Shown in pieces: positions 21,823-34,750 of a stretch of DNA of 64,000 bases (positions are counted from its first letter, which is position 1; each line of letters begins with the position of its first letter). A program made the position numbers and the translations under genes. The DNA lies in assembly GCF_949987515.2 (NCBI RefSeq), contig NC_082685.1:30996168-31060167 (forward strand), written 5' to 3'. The notes under the pieces were generated by a model. That model was not told where the DNA came from and searched no databases. It saw only the letters and a program-made list of their open reading frames with translations. Source of the DNA: Delphinus delphis (lineage: Eukaryota; Chordata; Mammalia; Artiodactyla; Delphinidae).

Positions 21823-22863
21823 TCTGTATATATCATTATCTGTATGTTATCTTGTGGTTGTATGTATGTGTATAAAATTCAAACTTGCTGTTACTGGATT
21901 CTATGTTAAATTCACTGAGAAGGATTATTTTAAGAGGTTTGAATGTAATCATTTCTGAAAAGTTACCAACTATTCAAAATTATCTATAGTATAAAAATAT
22001 GTTCAAATATTTCTGTTTTTTTAAGGAGAGGGATATCTCTAAAGAAATAGTCTTTATTCCTCCCTTGAATCTAAAGGGAGGATTTTCCAATGAAATAGTT
22101 GATATGTTTTCATGATACTTAAATTGTCTATTTTCCCCCTACTGAATAAATGTTTACAGGAAAACCCTGTCAGCTATTTTAAATTTATCAAATATTTTAA
22201 ATATATACTAAATATGGGTGATGTTGTGCTCAGTTCACAATTTGACAGCAGCTATACATTTCTGAGGCCAGAACCATAAATCAGTTTTTCTAATCTATAC
22301 TTTTAATCATTAAATCTAAACTCTTTAGTTAAGGAAATCACTCACTTTTCTGTTAACTGGTTTAGACTTCATTTAAAAGTAACAAAGAATATGAAGAGGA
22401 ATTCAAAAGTCACTTCAACAAGAGTTATGTTCTGTCCATCTGCATCCTAGGTTTTATCTCTAAGTGATCTTCATATATTCTCTGGTGAAGTGGTTTTGAC
22501 TAACTCAGATTTGTTTTCAAAAAAGAAAATAAAATCACTGAGACCGAATATATTGCAATATCATCAAACTCTTTCATGTCGACTGAATTCCATACATGAG
22601 ATGTATTTCTTGGTGAACACTTTTTCTCAAGTTAACTGTGTGAAAACTAGAACATCCTCGCTCGACATAAATGTTAAATTAGTTAACATACATTTATTGA
22701 ATACTTACTTTGCTAGATCTCTACATGTATACTGTAGGAAAAGATAGGCATGACTATCTAGGTATATCAGTATAACACAAAAAATAATCAGTATTCCAAA
22801 CTTCCAGTGAAACATAATTCAATACCTTCTATAAAATTCTGCTGTTATACGGTAAACTTATGA
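21823..22863. other. Unannotated AT-rich stretch
   Basis: No recognised gene or repeat. Confidence 0.5.
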
Positions 22864-23046
22864 CAGAGGTGCTCAAACTTTTATGCATCTCAGAATCAGC
22901 TGATATTCTTTGAGATAAAAAAATGCCTGGGCATTTCGTCCACAGTTTCTGGTTACATAGATCTGGGGCAAATCCTGGTCATCTGTATTTTTAATAAGCC
23001 CTCCAAGTAATCTTTGTCTACCACAAAGTTTGAGAGCTAGTGGTCC
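22864..23046. repeat. MER20-like hAT DNA transposon relic
   Basis: The ends are inverted: CAGAGGTGCTCAAACTT at the left, and at the right AAGTTTGAGAGCTAGTGG, whose reverse complement resembles the left end. The interior has ATCTCAGAATCAGCTGATAT, GCCTGGGCATTT and TAATAAGCCCTCCAAGTAAT, typical of short non-autonomous hAT-Charlie elements such as MER20. The exact subfamily is uncertain. Confidence 0.65.
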
Positions 23047-25370
23047 AAAATGCAATTTTTAATCTTGTTTCTTTCTTTTTTTTAACACCAGAAATATTAA
23101 AAGACCAATGCATTACTTAATGTAAACATTAAGTTTAACATATAAATTAATGGACTGAAAAAGAGGATGAGAGAAAATTCTAACTAAATGCCTGCAGTTG
23201 GGACTGTACTTAATTTTGTGCTTACAGTCTCTATTGGCACTCAATATTTTTTAATACTAGTGATCAGCATTTTTGCTTTTAGAAAGTATATCAATGAACT
23301 TTTCAGTAAAGAAATTACTAGCTCATATGCTTAAGAAGTTATATGGTGGCAATAATGGCTTCAGGTATGGTGCAATTTAGAGGTTTACATTATCTCTTAA
23401 TTCTGCCTTCCTCCATACGTCGACTTTATGTTCAGCATGTTTTTCAATTCCATCAGCAATAACTGCATCAGTTTCACATGCTATGTTCTTAAACCATACC
23501 ATGAAGAAAATCACTTCTTTGTACCCCCACCAAACTGCCTAAAAGATGTTTATTTCACTCTATTCAAACCAACTTAAAGGACGTGCCATTGTAGAATATC
23601 TGAGCTAGAGAGATAAGACTATATTGATCAATTTATAACAATCAGGGTCCACGTGGAGGCAGAGGTGGGGTCCAGTATACCACAAACCAAAGCTCCTACA
23701 CAATAGAAAAGTGGTGGAATAGTTTCTGGGGAGACAACCCCAGTGTGCTATACTGGGGGAAATGGTATGAATACAAATTTAAATCATTTCCCTGAGCTAG
23801 AATATAGTGTTAATGCTAAATCTTGCCAAGTCATTTCCATTCTTCTTCTTGAATGATTTTTCTTCAAATTGTATGAATCAAGAGGAACACGATCTTGAAC
23901 TTAGGAAGTCATGAACTTAGGAAAAACAAATGTTCCAATTCTTCTGCATATTTGAAGCTATGGGCCATTTAATTTCACTGTGGGTATCACAAAGTGGTAG
24001 GGCAAGTGGGTAGTAAATGCAATGACCTTTACTTATAGGTCATATACATGATCATACTCTATTTGTATTATAACACAGAGTGCAAGTAACAATGTTATTG
24101 ATTCTGTAAATGTGAGCATGAGGAACATAGAAAATAGTTTAGCTAATTGTGGCCTGTTAAGATAGGACACCAATTTAAAGGAAGTAATGGTAAATCCAAG
24201 CTACAGGTGGTTTGATGACAAACTGCATAGACGTGAGTCACTGTAAGTTTCAAAGCAATGTGTCAGGGACAGTCTGTGAATTTCACTTCACTGCCTTTGG
24301 CTTGTGCCAGAGAAGGAGCAATGGGAAGTCTCTGGAGTGTGTTAGGTGTGAGGATGCAGGAAAAGCCAGGATTTATTTTCCTTGTGCCCATCAGTACCAC
24401 CGTAGAGTGTTTCAGTGCTGCAGTACTACTCAGAGTGGAACTGCTCAGAGGATTGGAGAGAATATTGTACCTAAGTTCTACTTAAGAAAAAGAAAGAAAG
24501 AATCCATAATAAAAAAATTCCAGACAGTGTGGATCAGTCCAATATTTTACTTCAGGTAGAAGCTCCTCTAAGCATGATAGTGAGTGGCTTGGGTTTTGGA
24601 GTTGGCTCAACAATGACACCTTATTTCTATAAAGGGGCTAATATTCATAGAACTTACCCCTGAGCACCTCTGTGAGAGACAATGTAATGTTCATGATGCA
24701 GCATGTTATAAAATGAAATAGAGAAAATCAATAGTTCTTTTAAAGTAATCTTATTATTACAGCTTCTTCTTGATGGTTTATGTGTCATCTCTACCATCAA
24801 AAGTAGAATAGCATCTATGATGACCTTCAAGAGTGGGTCTGACAAGAGCTCCTATTTACTTCCATTCCCACCCATCCATCTCAATCAGGTTTTAAACAAT
24901 TCTTCTGAGTCTGAGTGTGACACATAGGGATTTGGATTGATGCCTGCCTCCCCCTGGAAGATGAAAACTCAGACCTACAGCAACCAGGCAGGTGCAGTAA
25001 ATGACTGAATCACCTCATTCGCACAGCGGTCACCGGGAGAATGTGGGCCCCATCTAAAGGGGGTACAGGCTCTAACAAGCTCTGTCCTCAGTTGCTGTGG
25101 GCCCCAAACTGCTAGTCCTTCCAGTTCTTCAAGACAAGCTAGAAATCAGATTTTAAATGTGAAATATCCCCATTTACATAACTTAAAAAGAAAATAGGTT
25201 GTATAAGTCAAATAACAAAGGTGTGCAGGCCAGACATGCCTTATGCGTTCCCAGGTTCCTCCATGTGACCTGTGGTAACCACATGATAGTGGAATAAGAT
25301 CCATCTTATCACTGCTTTTTTTATTCTAAAGTTCAGCCTGCTCCGCTGGACCTGTAATTTGTCGGTCATC
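23047..25370. other. Unannotated stretch
   Basis: No gene supported. A 115-codon plus-strand frame at 24212-24559 is cysteine-rich but has no complete zinc-binding pattern, and it overlaps a second frame; it was rejected. The interval 24900-25130 is less AT-rich than its surroundings and unassigned. Confidence 0.45.
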
Positions 25371-25386
25371 AAAATGGTTGTGTCTT

Positions 25387-25751
25387 AATATCATATGATA
25401 TCGCTTCTATGTGGAATCTAAAAAAAGGCTACAAATGAACTTATCTATAAAACAGAAACAGAATTACAGATGTAGAAAATAAACTTATGGTTACCAGAGG
25501 GTAAGGGGGGAAGGGATAAATTGGGAGATTGGGATTGACATATACACACAATTATATATAAAATAGATAACTAATAAGGATCTACTGTATAGCACAAGGA
25601 ACTCTACTCAATACTTTGTTAATGGCCTATATGGGAAAATAATCTGAAAAAGGCTGGATATATGTATATGTATAACAGATTCACTTTGCTGCACACCTGA
25701 AACACAACATTGTAAATCAACTATATTCCAATAAAATTAAAATATTTTTAA
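25387..25751 (+). mobile_element. 5'-truncated L1 (end of ORF2 and 3' UTR) with 16-bp TSD
   Basis: It starts within the last codons of ORF2 (a TGTGGAATCTAA-like end) and runs through ACTGTATAGCACAAGGAAC and TTGTAAATCAACTATATTCC to an A-rich tail. Flanked by AAAATGGTTGTGTCTT at 25371-25386 and 25752-25767, a perfect target-site duplication. Confidence 0.93.
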
Positions 25752-25767
25752 AAAATGGTTGTGTCTT

Positions 25768-27699
25768 TCAATAACCTTCCAACTTGTGACCCCTAATTGT
25801 TGAACTGTTGAATCTAAGAATAAGAGTCACAAACTCAAACACTTCCGGAAGTAAGGCATTTAAAGCTAATATTTCAAGTGGGGCTGGACATAAAAGGCTA
25901 TGGAGAGACTATGGTGCATGAAATAGTGTATAACTCCCCTTAGATGAGAGTCATAAATTTATATTTCAAGCCACAACAGTTTGAAATAAAAAAGAGTGCT
26001 ATTAACCGTTACATCAGATTAACAGATGTAAAAGGGGACACACTTGAATATATGGTCATCCTAAGAGATAAGGAATGCTCAGATTCAGCAAGTACTCACA
26101 TAGGATCTTCAAGACCTTGTGATTCATAAAGGGAAGTCAGAGATGGGCATTTTGTGCTATATCTCTAATTGTTAAACATTGGTTGATAATTTAATTTTTA
26201 ATCTCTACCTAAAACAAAAAAAACAAAACTACCACCCAACCATATCTGTCAAACAGATCTTGCCCTCTGCCCTCTAGTGTGCAACCTTACTACAAAGATT
26301 TGAATTTATATCGTATTCTTTCTCCCAGTATGTGCTTCTAACTGAATGTTCTCTTTGCCCCTTCTTTGTTTTAGACGCCCTAGTTTGGCCCTGGCCATGT
26401 GAACATAACTTCTAGCCATCCCATTCATTAAACCTGATCTTTGGAGACTGAAAATTCTCCTACCATCTCCCAGTTCCCCTTTGGCCATCCACTTCTGACA
26501 CCCCTACTTAGGGCAAGTCTTATCCCTGCCCATTCCAAATGAGGTGACCTTAGTCTCACCTTTGCAACCTTGGTCCTATGCCTCATCATCAATGACAGGT
26601 GCTTAGAAAAGAAGGTCTTTACAACTGGTATTTCTATTCTTTGGTAGAAAATTACCTTTGTCAAATTTACTAACTATGACTATTGGCAAACATAAAATAA
26701 TTACAGTCCTATATCAGTAAACACCCAACTGGTGAACAAGTTCATAAACATGGCCTTCATAAGGCTACTACAAATCTCAAAGCTGAGTAAAAAATGTACC
26801 AGCAATGGTAAATATGATTAGTGAAATTTTCATAATTGCATTATTTTGTTCAGAAATTAAGGAATTTTCAAAGTGAATCTCTCTAAATGTTATATTTAAT
26901 ACATGCATACTTAAAAAAATTCTCAGCAAATGAATAAATGCATCAGTGAAAGCAGTACATCTTCTAGAGTTAAATTTGTGCTTATATGATGTACAGTGAT
27001 TTCACTTGCATGTACATATTTAATAGGTGTGTAATCTTCTAGTTTGAATGAGAGTCATCATATATGCAGGCGCTAAGAATTGGCAAAGAAAATAAACACT
27101 AAATTGAGTTTAAATGTTCTTCAAAATTGATTATAGCAAATTACCCAAACTAAAGCTATATTTAGAAGTAAACCTAGGAAATCTTGTTTTGGCAGATGAT
27201 ATAGGTCTTCTGACTAAAGATGTACAAATTCATCCTAAGGGCTTAGAAGAGTGCTTCTGAGCCAAGGAGGAGCAGAGCTTATGCAGACTCCCTTTGATTC
27301 GCTGTCACAGTCAAAGTTGCACACCAAAAACTTCTGCATTTTTATCCAAGATCCCAGTTTCAAGTAAGTGATATTCCCCACAATTCTAAAGCTACTCAAC
27401 ATATTTTTGACTATGTACTTGATCATAATTGGGCATAATGAAATCTTTCCTTTGGTCAGTACATGTTTCAGCATCTAAACTCCAAATAGTTTGAGTCATC
27501 ATACCCCCTCATCACACCTCTGTCCTATATGTATTCATATCAATATTTTCATAAGTCAAGTTGTTTAGTTTTCTAGAGCTGGTTAGGTCTTCCAATGGTC
27601 TTCTGTGTAGAGTCAGCACTCTTTGTGTTTTATATATACTTAGAATTATTTTATTCTTATATTTTATGCCCATATTTCAATTCCTTTCTTGTATATACC
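25768..27699. other. Unannotated AT-rich stretch
   Basis: No recognised gene or repeat. The interval 26240-26660 is richer in C and T but unassigned. Confidence 0.5.
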
Positions 27700-27800
27700 T
27701 ATAGCCTATAAACAGGCAGTGTTCTAGATTCTGTGAATACAAAGGAGAATATAAAAGGTAGCAGCCCTCAAGGAGCCATGAGCTGGCAGGATGAGGTACA
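27700..27800 (-). repeat. L2 LINE 3' fragment (antisense)
   Basis: CAGGCAGTGTTCTAGATTCT, then AGCCCTCAAGGAGCCATGAG: antisense L2 3' UTR blocks. Confidence 0.6.
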
Positions 27801-27934
27801 TGGAATGAATATATATAAGTTAATAACACAATAACTACTACCACCACCATTTCTGCTAGCAAAATTTACAATATCTGAGACTTCCTAACTGATCACAATG
27901 TAGCATCATCCTGTTCAACAAATAACCTAAGTCA

Positions 27935-28062
27935 CAGATATACATTATTTAGAGACGAGGAAACTGAGGATTAGCAATTTAAAACATTACTTATTAGTAA
28001 GTGAAAGATCAGTAACTTGAACCCAGAAATCTGACTCTAAATCCTTGGCACTTGGATACTAT
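27935..28062 (-). repeat. MIR SINE (antisense)
   Basis: AGACGAGGAAACTGAGGATT, then AAGTGAAAGATCAGTAACTTGAACCCAGAA: the antisense MIR order. Confidence 0.75.
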
Positions 28063-28109
28063 GGAATTTGGGCAAATGACCAATTAATTATATATGAGAA
28101 GATAAGAAA

Positions 28110-28480
28110 GATTTCATAGAAAGGATTTTTTCTATTTATTTTGTAATATGTATTAGATACTTATTATGAGTTAGGCAGTATGCTAAATGTTAGAAGATCA
28201 CATACAAATAAGACATAATATTTCCTCTTAAAAAGTTCACAGTGTAAAAGGACAGACAGCCTCAAAAAATAATTAACAGGGAGTTAAGGGCAGCAATAGA
28301 CATATGGAATGAGGGCAACAGGGAGTCAGGCACCTTCTTGGGTGGGTAAGGAATGTCTTCACAAGGAAAAGACAAGTCTTAATGAGACGAAGAATAAGGT
28401 GAAATTGCCAGATGGCCAGAGTGAAGTTCACTTGTGGCTCAGCATGTGAAAAGGCATGGAGGCTTGAAATATAATTGTAT
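28110..28480 (-). repeat. L2 LINE fragment (antisense)
   Basis: A TATTAGATACTTATTATGAG block and TTAGGCAGTATGCTAAATGT, then TTCACAGTGTAAAAGGACAGAC, then a GGTAAGGAATGTCTTCACAAGG block and GTGAAAAGGCATGGAGGCTTG. This follows the antisense L2 order seen at 4408-4805. Confidence 0.65.
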
Positions 28481-28554
28481 ATATGGGTATGTTGAAGCTG
28501 AGGCTGCAGAGGAAGTGGTCCAATTCAAATGCTAAGATTTGCACTCTCCTAGCA

Positions 28555-28670
28555 GCCAGGCCTTGTACATTCCACTCAGGACAAAGACTACATCTGTTTC
28601 CTTTTTATTCCTTCACTGCTTTAAACTTGGTAGACAACTAATAAAATTTTTCTGATTAATTCATAAGGAC
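28555..28670 (+). repeat. Possible L2 3' UTR fragment
   Basis: A GGACAAAGACTACATCTGTTTCC block and a TAGACAACTAATAAAATTTTTCTGA end resemble the plus-strand L2 3' UTR. Diverged. Confidence 0.4.
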
Positions 28671-29114
28671 TCTGAGTATCATACTAAGAATCTATGTTTT
28701 TCTTGTACTCCTAATGTATTTTATTTTAGACAGTTGTGTTTTCCTGTCCCTGGGTTGTATGCCACATGATTTATTAAACACCTTAATGCAACTTTTTGAT
28801 AAACTATAAACTGTCTCATATAAAAGATGAACTTTAGTTTTAAAGACACAGACTCATTTGTACGTGACTGTGAAGGAATCCTAAGTCATCAAGAGCCATG
28901 GTGCTGAGAGCCCAGGATGAGGTGGTTTATTTTGTTCTCATTATACATTCTCGGGATGGCTTCCTTGCAGAGTGATGCTTTCTTTTCCACATCAAAAATG
29001 ACTCAAAGTTTCCAGTGTACTATTTCACCCCAAAAAAATGCATAAGGAAAAAAAAGAATCTGCACGTTTGGGGAATAAATTTCAGAAAATGTGTGGTTAG
29101 GAATGATATCACGG
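28671..29114. other. Unannotated stretch
   Basis: No recognised gene or repeat. Confidence 0.5.
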
Positions 29115-29118
29115 CAGT

Positions 29119-29120
<2 letters not shown>

Positions 29121-29157
<37 letters not shown>
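29121..29157. repeat. (AT)n microsatellite at a SINE tail
   Basis: About 18-19 AT units lying between the left target-site duplication (29115-29124) and the poly(T) of the adjoining SINE. It therefore lies inside the insertion, at the element's 3' end. Confidence 0.95.
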
Positions 29158-29175
<18 letters not shown>

Positions 29176-29367
29176 TGCGGTATGCGGGCCTCTCACTGTT
29201 GTGGCCTCTCCCGTTGCAGAGCACAGGCTCCAGATGCGCAGGCTCAGCGGCCATGGCTCATGGGCCTAGCTGCTCCGTGGCATGTGGGATCTTCCCGGAC
29301 CAGGGCACGAACCCGTGTCCCCTGCATCAGCAGGCGGACTCTCAACCACTGCGCCACCAGGGAAGCC
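29158..29367 (-). mobile_element. CHR-type SINE with AT-expanded tail
   Basis: Poly(T) 29158-29176, GCGGTATGCGGGCCTCTCAC, ending at CACCAGGGAAGCC. Target-site duplication CAG(T/C)TGATAT at 29115-29124 and 29369-29378 with one mismatch. The body is well preserved, including the antisense B-box region. Confidence 0.93.
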
Positions 29368-29378
29368 TCAGCTGATAT

Positions 29379-30080
29379 TTTTAATAATCAACTCACATAT
29401 TTTGAAATACAACAAATCCAACCAACCCACAAATGTTTTCTTCAGAATCTACAAAGGCCAAGACACTGTGATGAATGCTAGAAAGATGGAGAGATGGCGG
29501 GGGGTGGGGGATGTTCTAATTTCAAGAGGACTCAACAAGAGTGAGATCCCTCCCCACATATAAGCCAAACACACAGGAAGTGAAAAAGAAAGCAGACCGT
29601 TTTACACACATTAACTAAAATATTAACCAAACACCAAATGGGAGCCAATACAAAAACAAACAAACACCAACCACAGGTATTTTATCTACATTTTACTACT
29701 GATCCCAAATCCCTTGGAACTAAGAAAATGTTTTAAAATCTTGGTACTTTTTCTTTTTATTCAATTTCACATTTATACCTTAATTTGAAGGGGGGGAAAA
29801 ACCAGGAAGATGTCTAATGTTTCTGGGCAACCAGAAGTAGGGCTATCAGAGAGATTTGAGTGAGGACTGGAACATCATAATTCAGTCTTAGAGAGAAATG
29901 GACCTTAAACAAACGTCTGTTCAACTACTCAGTCAACATGTTAACCCTGCAGTAGAATAATCAAGGCAAAGATGAGTACAGAGAAAAAGGACAGGTAAGG
30001 TACAAAGCAGATATGCATGCATGGTATATGTCTGAGTTGAAATCAAACTGTGTGGTTTATCTAGCTGTAAAATTTTTAAA
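29379..30080. other. Unannotated stretch
   Basis: No recognised gene or repeat. Confidence 0.5.
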
Positions 30081-30330
30081 AAGAACAACAAGGTCCTACT
30101 GTATAGCACAGGGAGCTATATTCAATATCCTGTGATAAACCATAATGAAAAAGAATATTGAAAAAAGAACATATATATATATATATATTTATATATATAA
30201 AGTGATTCAATTATACATATATATGTATAACTGATATACATACATATATATGTATAACTGAATCACTTTGTTGTACAGCAGAAATTAACACATTGTAAAT
30301 CAACAATACTTCAGTTTAAAAAAATGTAAA
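30081..30330 (+). mobile_element. L1 3' UTR fragment with internal TA repeat
   Basis: AAGGTCCTACTGTATAGCAC, then TATCCTGTGATAAACCATAA, a TA-rich array at 30167-30200, TGTACAGCAGAAATTAACAC, and an A-rich end. The same module as 62002-62194. The flanks contain A-rich sequence that makes the target-site duplication ambiguous. Confidence 0.8.
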
Positions 30331-30484
30331 AAGAAAATTTAAAGATACACTTTCTTTTTTTCCAGAAGATGGACTTCATGGTGTGCGATTAACATTAGTT
30401 CATCTTAAATAGTATGGAGGGATCCTGCTCATTTTCTACATGCACTTGTTGTGGGAGAAAGGGCAGTGAAGGCAAAATAGCTTT

Positions 30485-30705
30485 GTGATAAAATAACCAT
30501 GCTTTGACGTCCAGCAGATTTTGACAAAATTCTGGCACTATTACTTCCTAGGCCTATGACCTTAGACAGTCATTTGACTTTTACGAACTTATGTGCTGTC
30601 ATTGGTAAAATGAGAAAAATCATCCTTTCTCAAGATTTATGAGTTAATATGTGCTAAACTTAGAACAGTGCCTGGCGGGTGGTAGGAGCTCAATAAATGA
30701 TAAAG
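30485..30705 (+). repeat. MIR SINE
   Basis: Full MIR order: a GACCTTAGACAGTCATTTGAC block, TTGGTAAAATGAGAAAAATC, a GAACAGTGCCTGGCGG block and GGAGCTCAATAAATGATAAA. Confidence 0.85.
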
Positions 30706-31333
30706 AGAATTACAAGATGCGTGGGAATCCCATGGATCATTGGAAGAGTAGATTGTTAAAGTGACTTGGGATAATGACTGATGACATCAGAACTGATTCA
30801 GTTTCTGCAGAACTTTTTTATTGATTGTATGTTAACTTGAGAGCCATGCTTTCAGCGGGGGAAAAGCAGCCTATTTAAAAGTATCCTAGAGAAAAGCATC
30901 ATTGCTGATATTTTAAGTTTGACCCAAGTTACTTTTAGTATCAATTTAGTATCATCCCTTTCAGTCTTTTTTCTTTTTAATAATTTTATTGGAGTTTTAT
31001 TGCTTTATACTGGTGTGTTAGTTTCTGCTGTATAACAAAGTGAATCAACTATACATAAACATATATCCCCATATCCTGTCCCCCTTGCATCTCCCTCCCA
31101 CACCCCCATCCCAGTCCTCTAGGTGGTCACAAAGCACTGAGCTGATCTCCCTATACTATGCAGCTGCTTCAGCTAGCTCTTTTACTTAGGTAGTGTATAT
31201 ATGTCAATGCAACTCTCACTTCATCCCAGCTTACCCTTCTCCCTCCCTGTGTCTTCAGGTCCATTCTCTACGTCTGCATCTTTATTCCTATCCTGCCTGT
31301 AGGTTCTTAAGAACCATTTTTTTTTTTTTTTTT

Positions 31334-34300
31334 TTAGATTCCATATATATGTGTTAGCATACGGTATTTGTTTTTCTCTTTCTGACTTACTTCACTCTGC
31401 ATGACAGATTCTAGGTCCATCCACCTCACTACAAATAACTCAATTACGTTTCTTTTTATGGCTGAGTAATATTCCACTGTATATAGGTGCCAATCTTCTT
31501 TACACATTCGTCTGTCAGTGGACACTTAGGCTGCTTCTGTGTCTTGATATTATTAATAGTGCTGCAATGAACATTGTGCTACATGACTATTTTTGAATTA
31601 CCGTTTTCTCAGGGTATATGCCCAGTAGTGCTATTGCTGGGTTGTATGGTAGTTCTAATTTTATATTTTAAGGAACCTCCATATTCGTCTCCATAGTGGC
31701 TGCATCAATTTTCATTCCCACCAATAGTGCAAGAGGGTTCCCTTTCCTCCACACCTTCTCCAGCATTAACTGTTTGGAGATTTTTTGATGATGGCCATTC
31801 TGACTGGTGTGAGGTGATACCTCATTGTAGTTTTGATTTGCCTTTCTCTAATGATTAGTGATGTTGAGCATCCTTTCATGTGTTTGTTGGCAATCTGTAT
31901 ATCTTCTTTGGGAAAATGTTTATTTAGGTCTTCTGCTCATTTTTGGATTGGGTTGTTATTTTGATATTGAGCTGCATGAGCTGCTTATATATTTTGGAGA
32001 TTAATTCTTTGTCAGCTGCTACATTTGCAAATACATTCTCCCATTCTGAGGGTTGTCTTTTCATCTTGTTTATGGTTTCCTTTGCTGTGCAAAAGCTTTT
32101 CAGTTTCATTAGGTCACATTTTTTATTTTTGTTTTTATTTCCATTTCTCTAGGAGGTGGGTCAAAAAGGATCTTGGTGTGATTTATGTCATAGAGTGTTC
32201 TGCTGATGTTTTCTTCTAAGAGTTAGACAGTGTCTAGCCTTACATTTAGGGCTTTAATCCATTTTGAGTTTATTTTTGTGTATAGTGTTAAGGAGTGTTC
32301 TAAGTTCATTCTATTACATGTAGCTGTCTAGTTTTCCCAGCACCACTTATTGAAGAGGCTCTCTTTTCTCCATTATATATTCTTGTCTCCTTTATCAATG
32401 ATAAGGTGACCATATGTGCATGGGTTTATCTCTGGGCTTTCTATCCTGTTCCATTGATCTATATTTCTGTTTTTGGGTCAGTACCATACTGTCTTGATTA
32501 CTGTAGCTTTGTAGTATAGTCTGAATTCAGGGAGCCTAATTCCTCCAGCTCCGTTTTTCATTCTCGAGATTGCTTTAGCTATTCGGGGTCTTCTGTTTTT
32601 CCATACAAATTGTGAAATGTTTTGCTCTAGTTTTGTGAAAAGTGTCATTGGTAGTCTGATAGGGATTGAATTGAATCTGTAGATTGCTTTGGGTAGTAAA
32701 GTCATTTTCACAATGTTGATTCTTCCAATCCAAGAACATGGTATATCTCTCTATCTGTTGGTATCATCTTTAATTTCTTTCCTCAGTGTCTTATAGTTTT
32801 CTGCATACAGGTCTTTTGTCTCCTTAGGTAGGTTTATTCCTAGGTATTTTATTCTTTTTGTTGCAGTGGTAAATGGGAGTGTTTCCTTAATTTCTCTTTC
32901 AGGTTTTTCATCATTAGTGTAGAGGAATGCAAGAGATGTCTGTGCATTAATTTTGTATCCTGCTACTTTACCAAATTCATTGATTAGCTCTAGTAGTTTT
33001 CTGGTAGCATCTTTAGAATTCTCTATGTATAGTATCATGTCATCTGCAAACAGTGACAGCTTTACTTCTTCTTTTCCGATTTGGATTCCTTTTATTTCTT
33101 TTTCTTCTCTGATTGCTATGGCAAAAACTTCCAAAACTATGTTGAATAATAGCAGTGAGAGTGGGCAACCTTGTCTTCTTCCTAATCTTAGTGGAAATGG
33201 TTTCAGTTGTTCACCATTGAGAATGATTGGCTCTGGGTTTGTCATATATGCCTTTATTATGTTGATGTATGTTCACTCTATGCCTACTTTCTGGAGGGTT
33301 TTTATCATAAATGGGTGTTGAATTTTATCAAAAGCTTTTTCTGCTATTATTGAGATGATCAATATGGTTTTTATCCTTCAATTTGTTAATATGATGTATC
33401 ACATTGATTGATTTGCGTACACTGAAGAATCCTTGCATTCTTGGGATAAAATCCACTTGATCACGGTGTATGATCTTTGTAATGTGCTGTTGGATTCTAT
33501 TTGCTAGTATTTTGTTGAGGATTTTTGCATCTATGATCATCAGTGATATTGTCCTGTAGTTTACCTTTTTTTGTGATATCTTTGTCTGGTTTTTGTATCA
33601 GGGTGATGGTGGCCTTGTAGAATGAGTTTGGGAGTGTTCCTTCCTCTGCTATACTTTGGAAGAGTTTGAGGTTAGGTGTTAGCTCTTTTCTAAATGTTTG
33701 ATAAAATTTGGCTGTGAAGTCATCTGCTCTTGGGCTTTTGTTTGCTGGAAGAGTTTTAATCACAGTTTCGATTTCAGTGCTTGTGATTGGTGTGTTTATA
33801 TTTTCTATTTCTTCCTGGTTCAGTCTCAGAAGATTGTGTTTTTCTAAGAATTTGTCCATTTCTTACAGGTCATACATTTTATTGCCATATAGTTGCTTGT
33901 AGTAATCTCTCATGATCCTTTGTATATCTCCAGTGTCAGTTGTTACTTCTCCTTTTTCATTACTAATTCTGTTGATTTAACTCTTCTTCCTTTCTTTCTT
34001 GATGAGTCTGGCTAATGGTTTTTCAATTTTGTTTATCTTCACAAGGAAGCAGCTTTAAGTTTTACTGATCTTTCGATTGTTTCCTTCATTTCTTTTTCAT
34101 TTATTTCTCATATGATCTTAATGATTTCTTTCCTTCTGCTAACTTTGTTTTTTTTTTTTTCTTTTCTTCTTTCTCTAATTGCTTTAGGTGTAAGGTTAGG
34201 TTGTTTATTTGAGATTTTTCTTGTTTCTTGAGGTAGGATTGTATTGCTATAAACTTCCCTCTTACAACTGCTTTTGTTGCATCCCATAACTTTTGGGTTG

Positions 34301-34692
34301 TCCTGTTTTCACATTTGCCCTATGTATTGAGGTGTTCCTATGTTGGGTGCAAAAATATTTACAATTGTTATATCTTCTTCTTGGATTAATCCCTTGATCA
34401 TTATGTAGTGTCCTTCTTTGTCTCTTGTAATAGTTTTTATTTTAAAGTCTATTTTCTCTGATATGAGAATTGCTACTCCAGCTTTCTTTTGATTTCCATT
34501 TGCACAGAATATCTTTTCCCATCCCCCCACTTTCAGTCTGTATGTATCCCTAGGTCTGAAGTAGGTCTCTTGTAGACAGCATATATACGGGTCTTGTGAT
34601 TGTATCCATTCAGCCAGTCTGTGTCTTTTGGTTGCAGCATTTAGCCTATTTACATTTAAGGTAATTATCAATATGTAGGTTCCTGTTACCAT
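31334..34692 (-). pseudogene. L1-B ORF2 relic (endonuclease / reverse transcriptase)
   Basis: The start codon is at 34692 and the stop TAA at 31334, 3359 bp against about 3825 expected. The N-terminal endonuclease is open at 34309-34692, from MVTGTYILIITLNVNRLNAA to [13 protein letters not shown]. It then jumps at about 34314 to a segment resembling [14 protein letters not shown], losing about 450 bp that hold the rest of the nuclease. Reverse transcriptase segments at 32751-33245, 33328-33540 and 33497-33859 are legible, and the catalytic box [12 protein letters not shown] is intact. The C-terminal end, 31334-31525, is open to HIYGI. Inactive. Confidence 0.9.
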
Positions 34693-34750
34693 TTTCTTAA
34701 TTGTTTTGGGTTTGTTTTTGTAGGTCTTTTCCTTCTCTTGTGTTTCCTGC

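Noticed and set aside
24212..24559. 115-codon cysteine-rich frame that looked vaguely zinc-finger-like
   Set aside because: Cysteine and histidine spacing does not fit a known finger, another long frame overlaps it, and there is no splice or promoter support.
17970..34330. Treating the endonuclease deletions as splicing like the 5' UTR junction
   Set aside because: The L1-B deletion boundaries do not give GT and AG; the L1-A ones cannot be placed without an intact reference.
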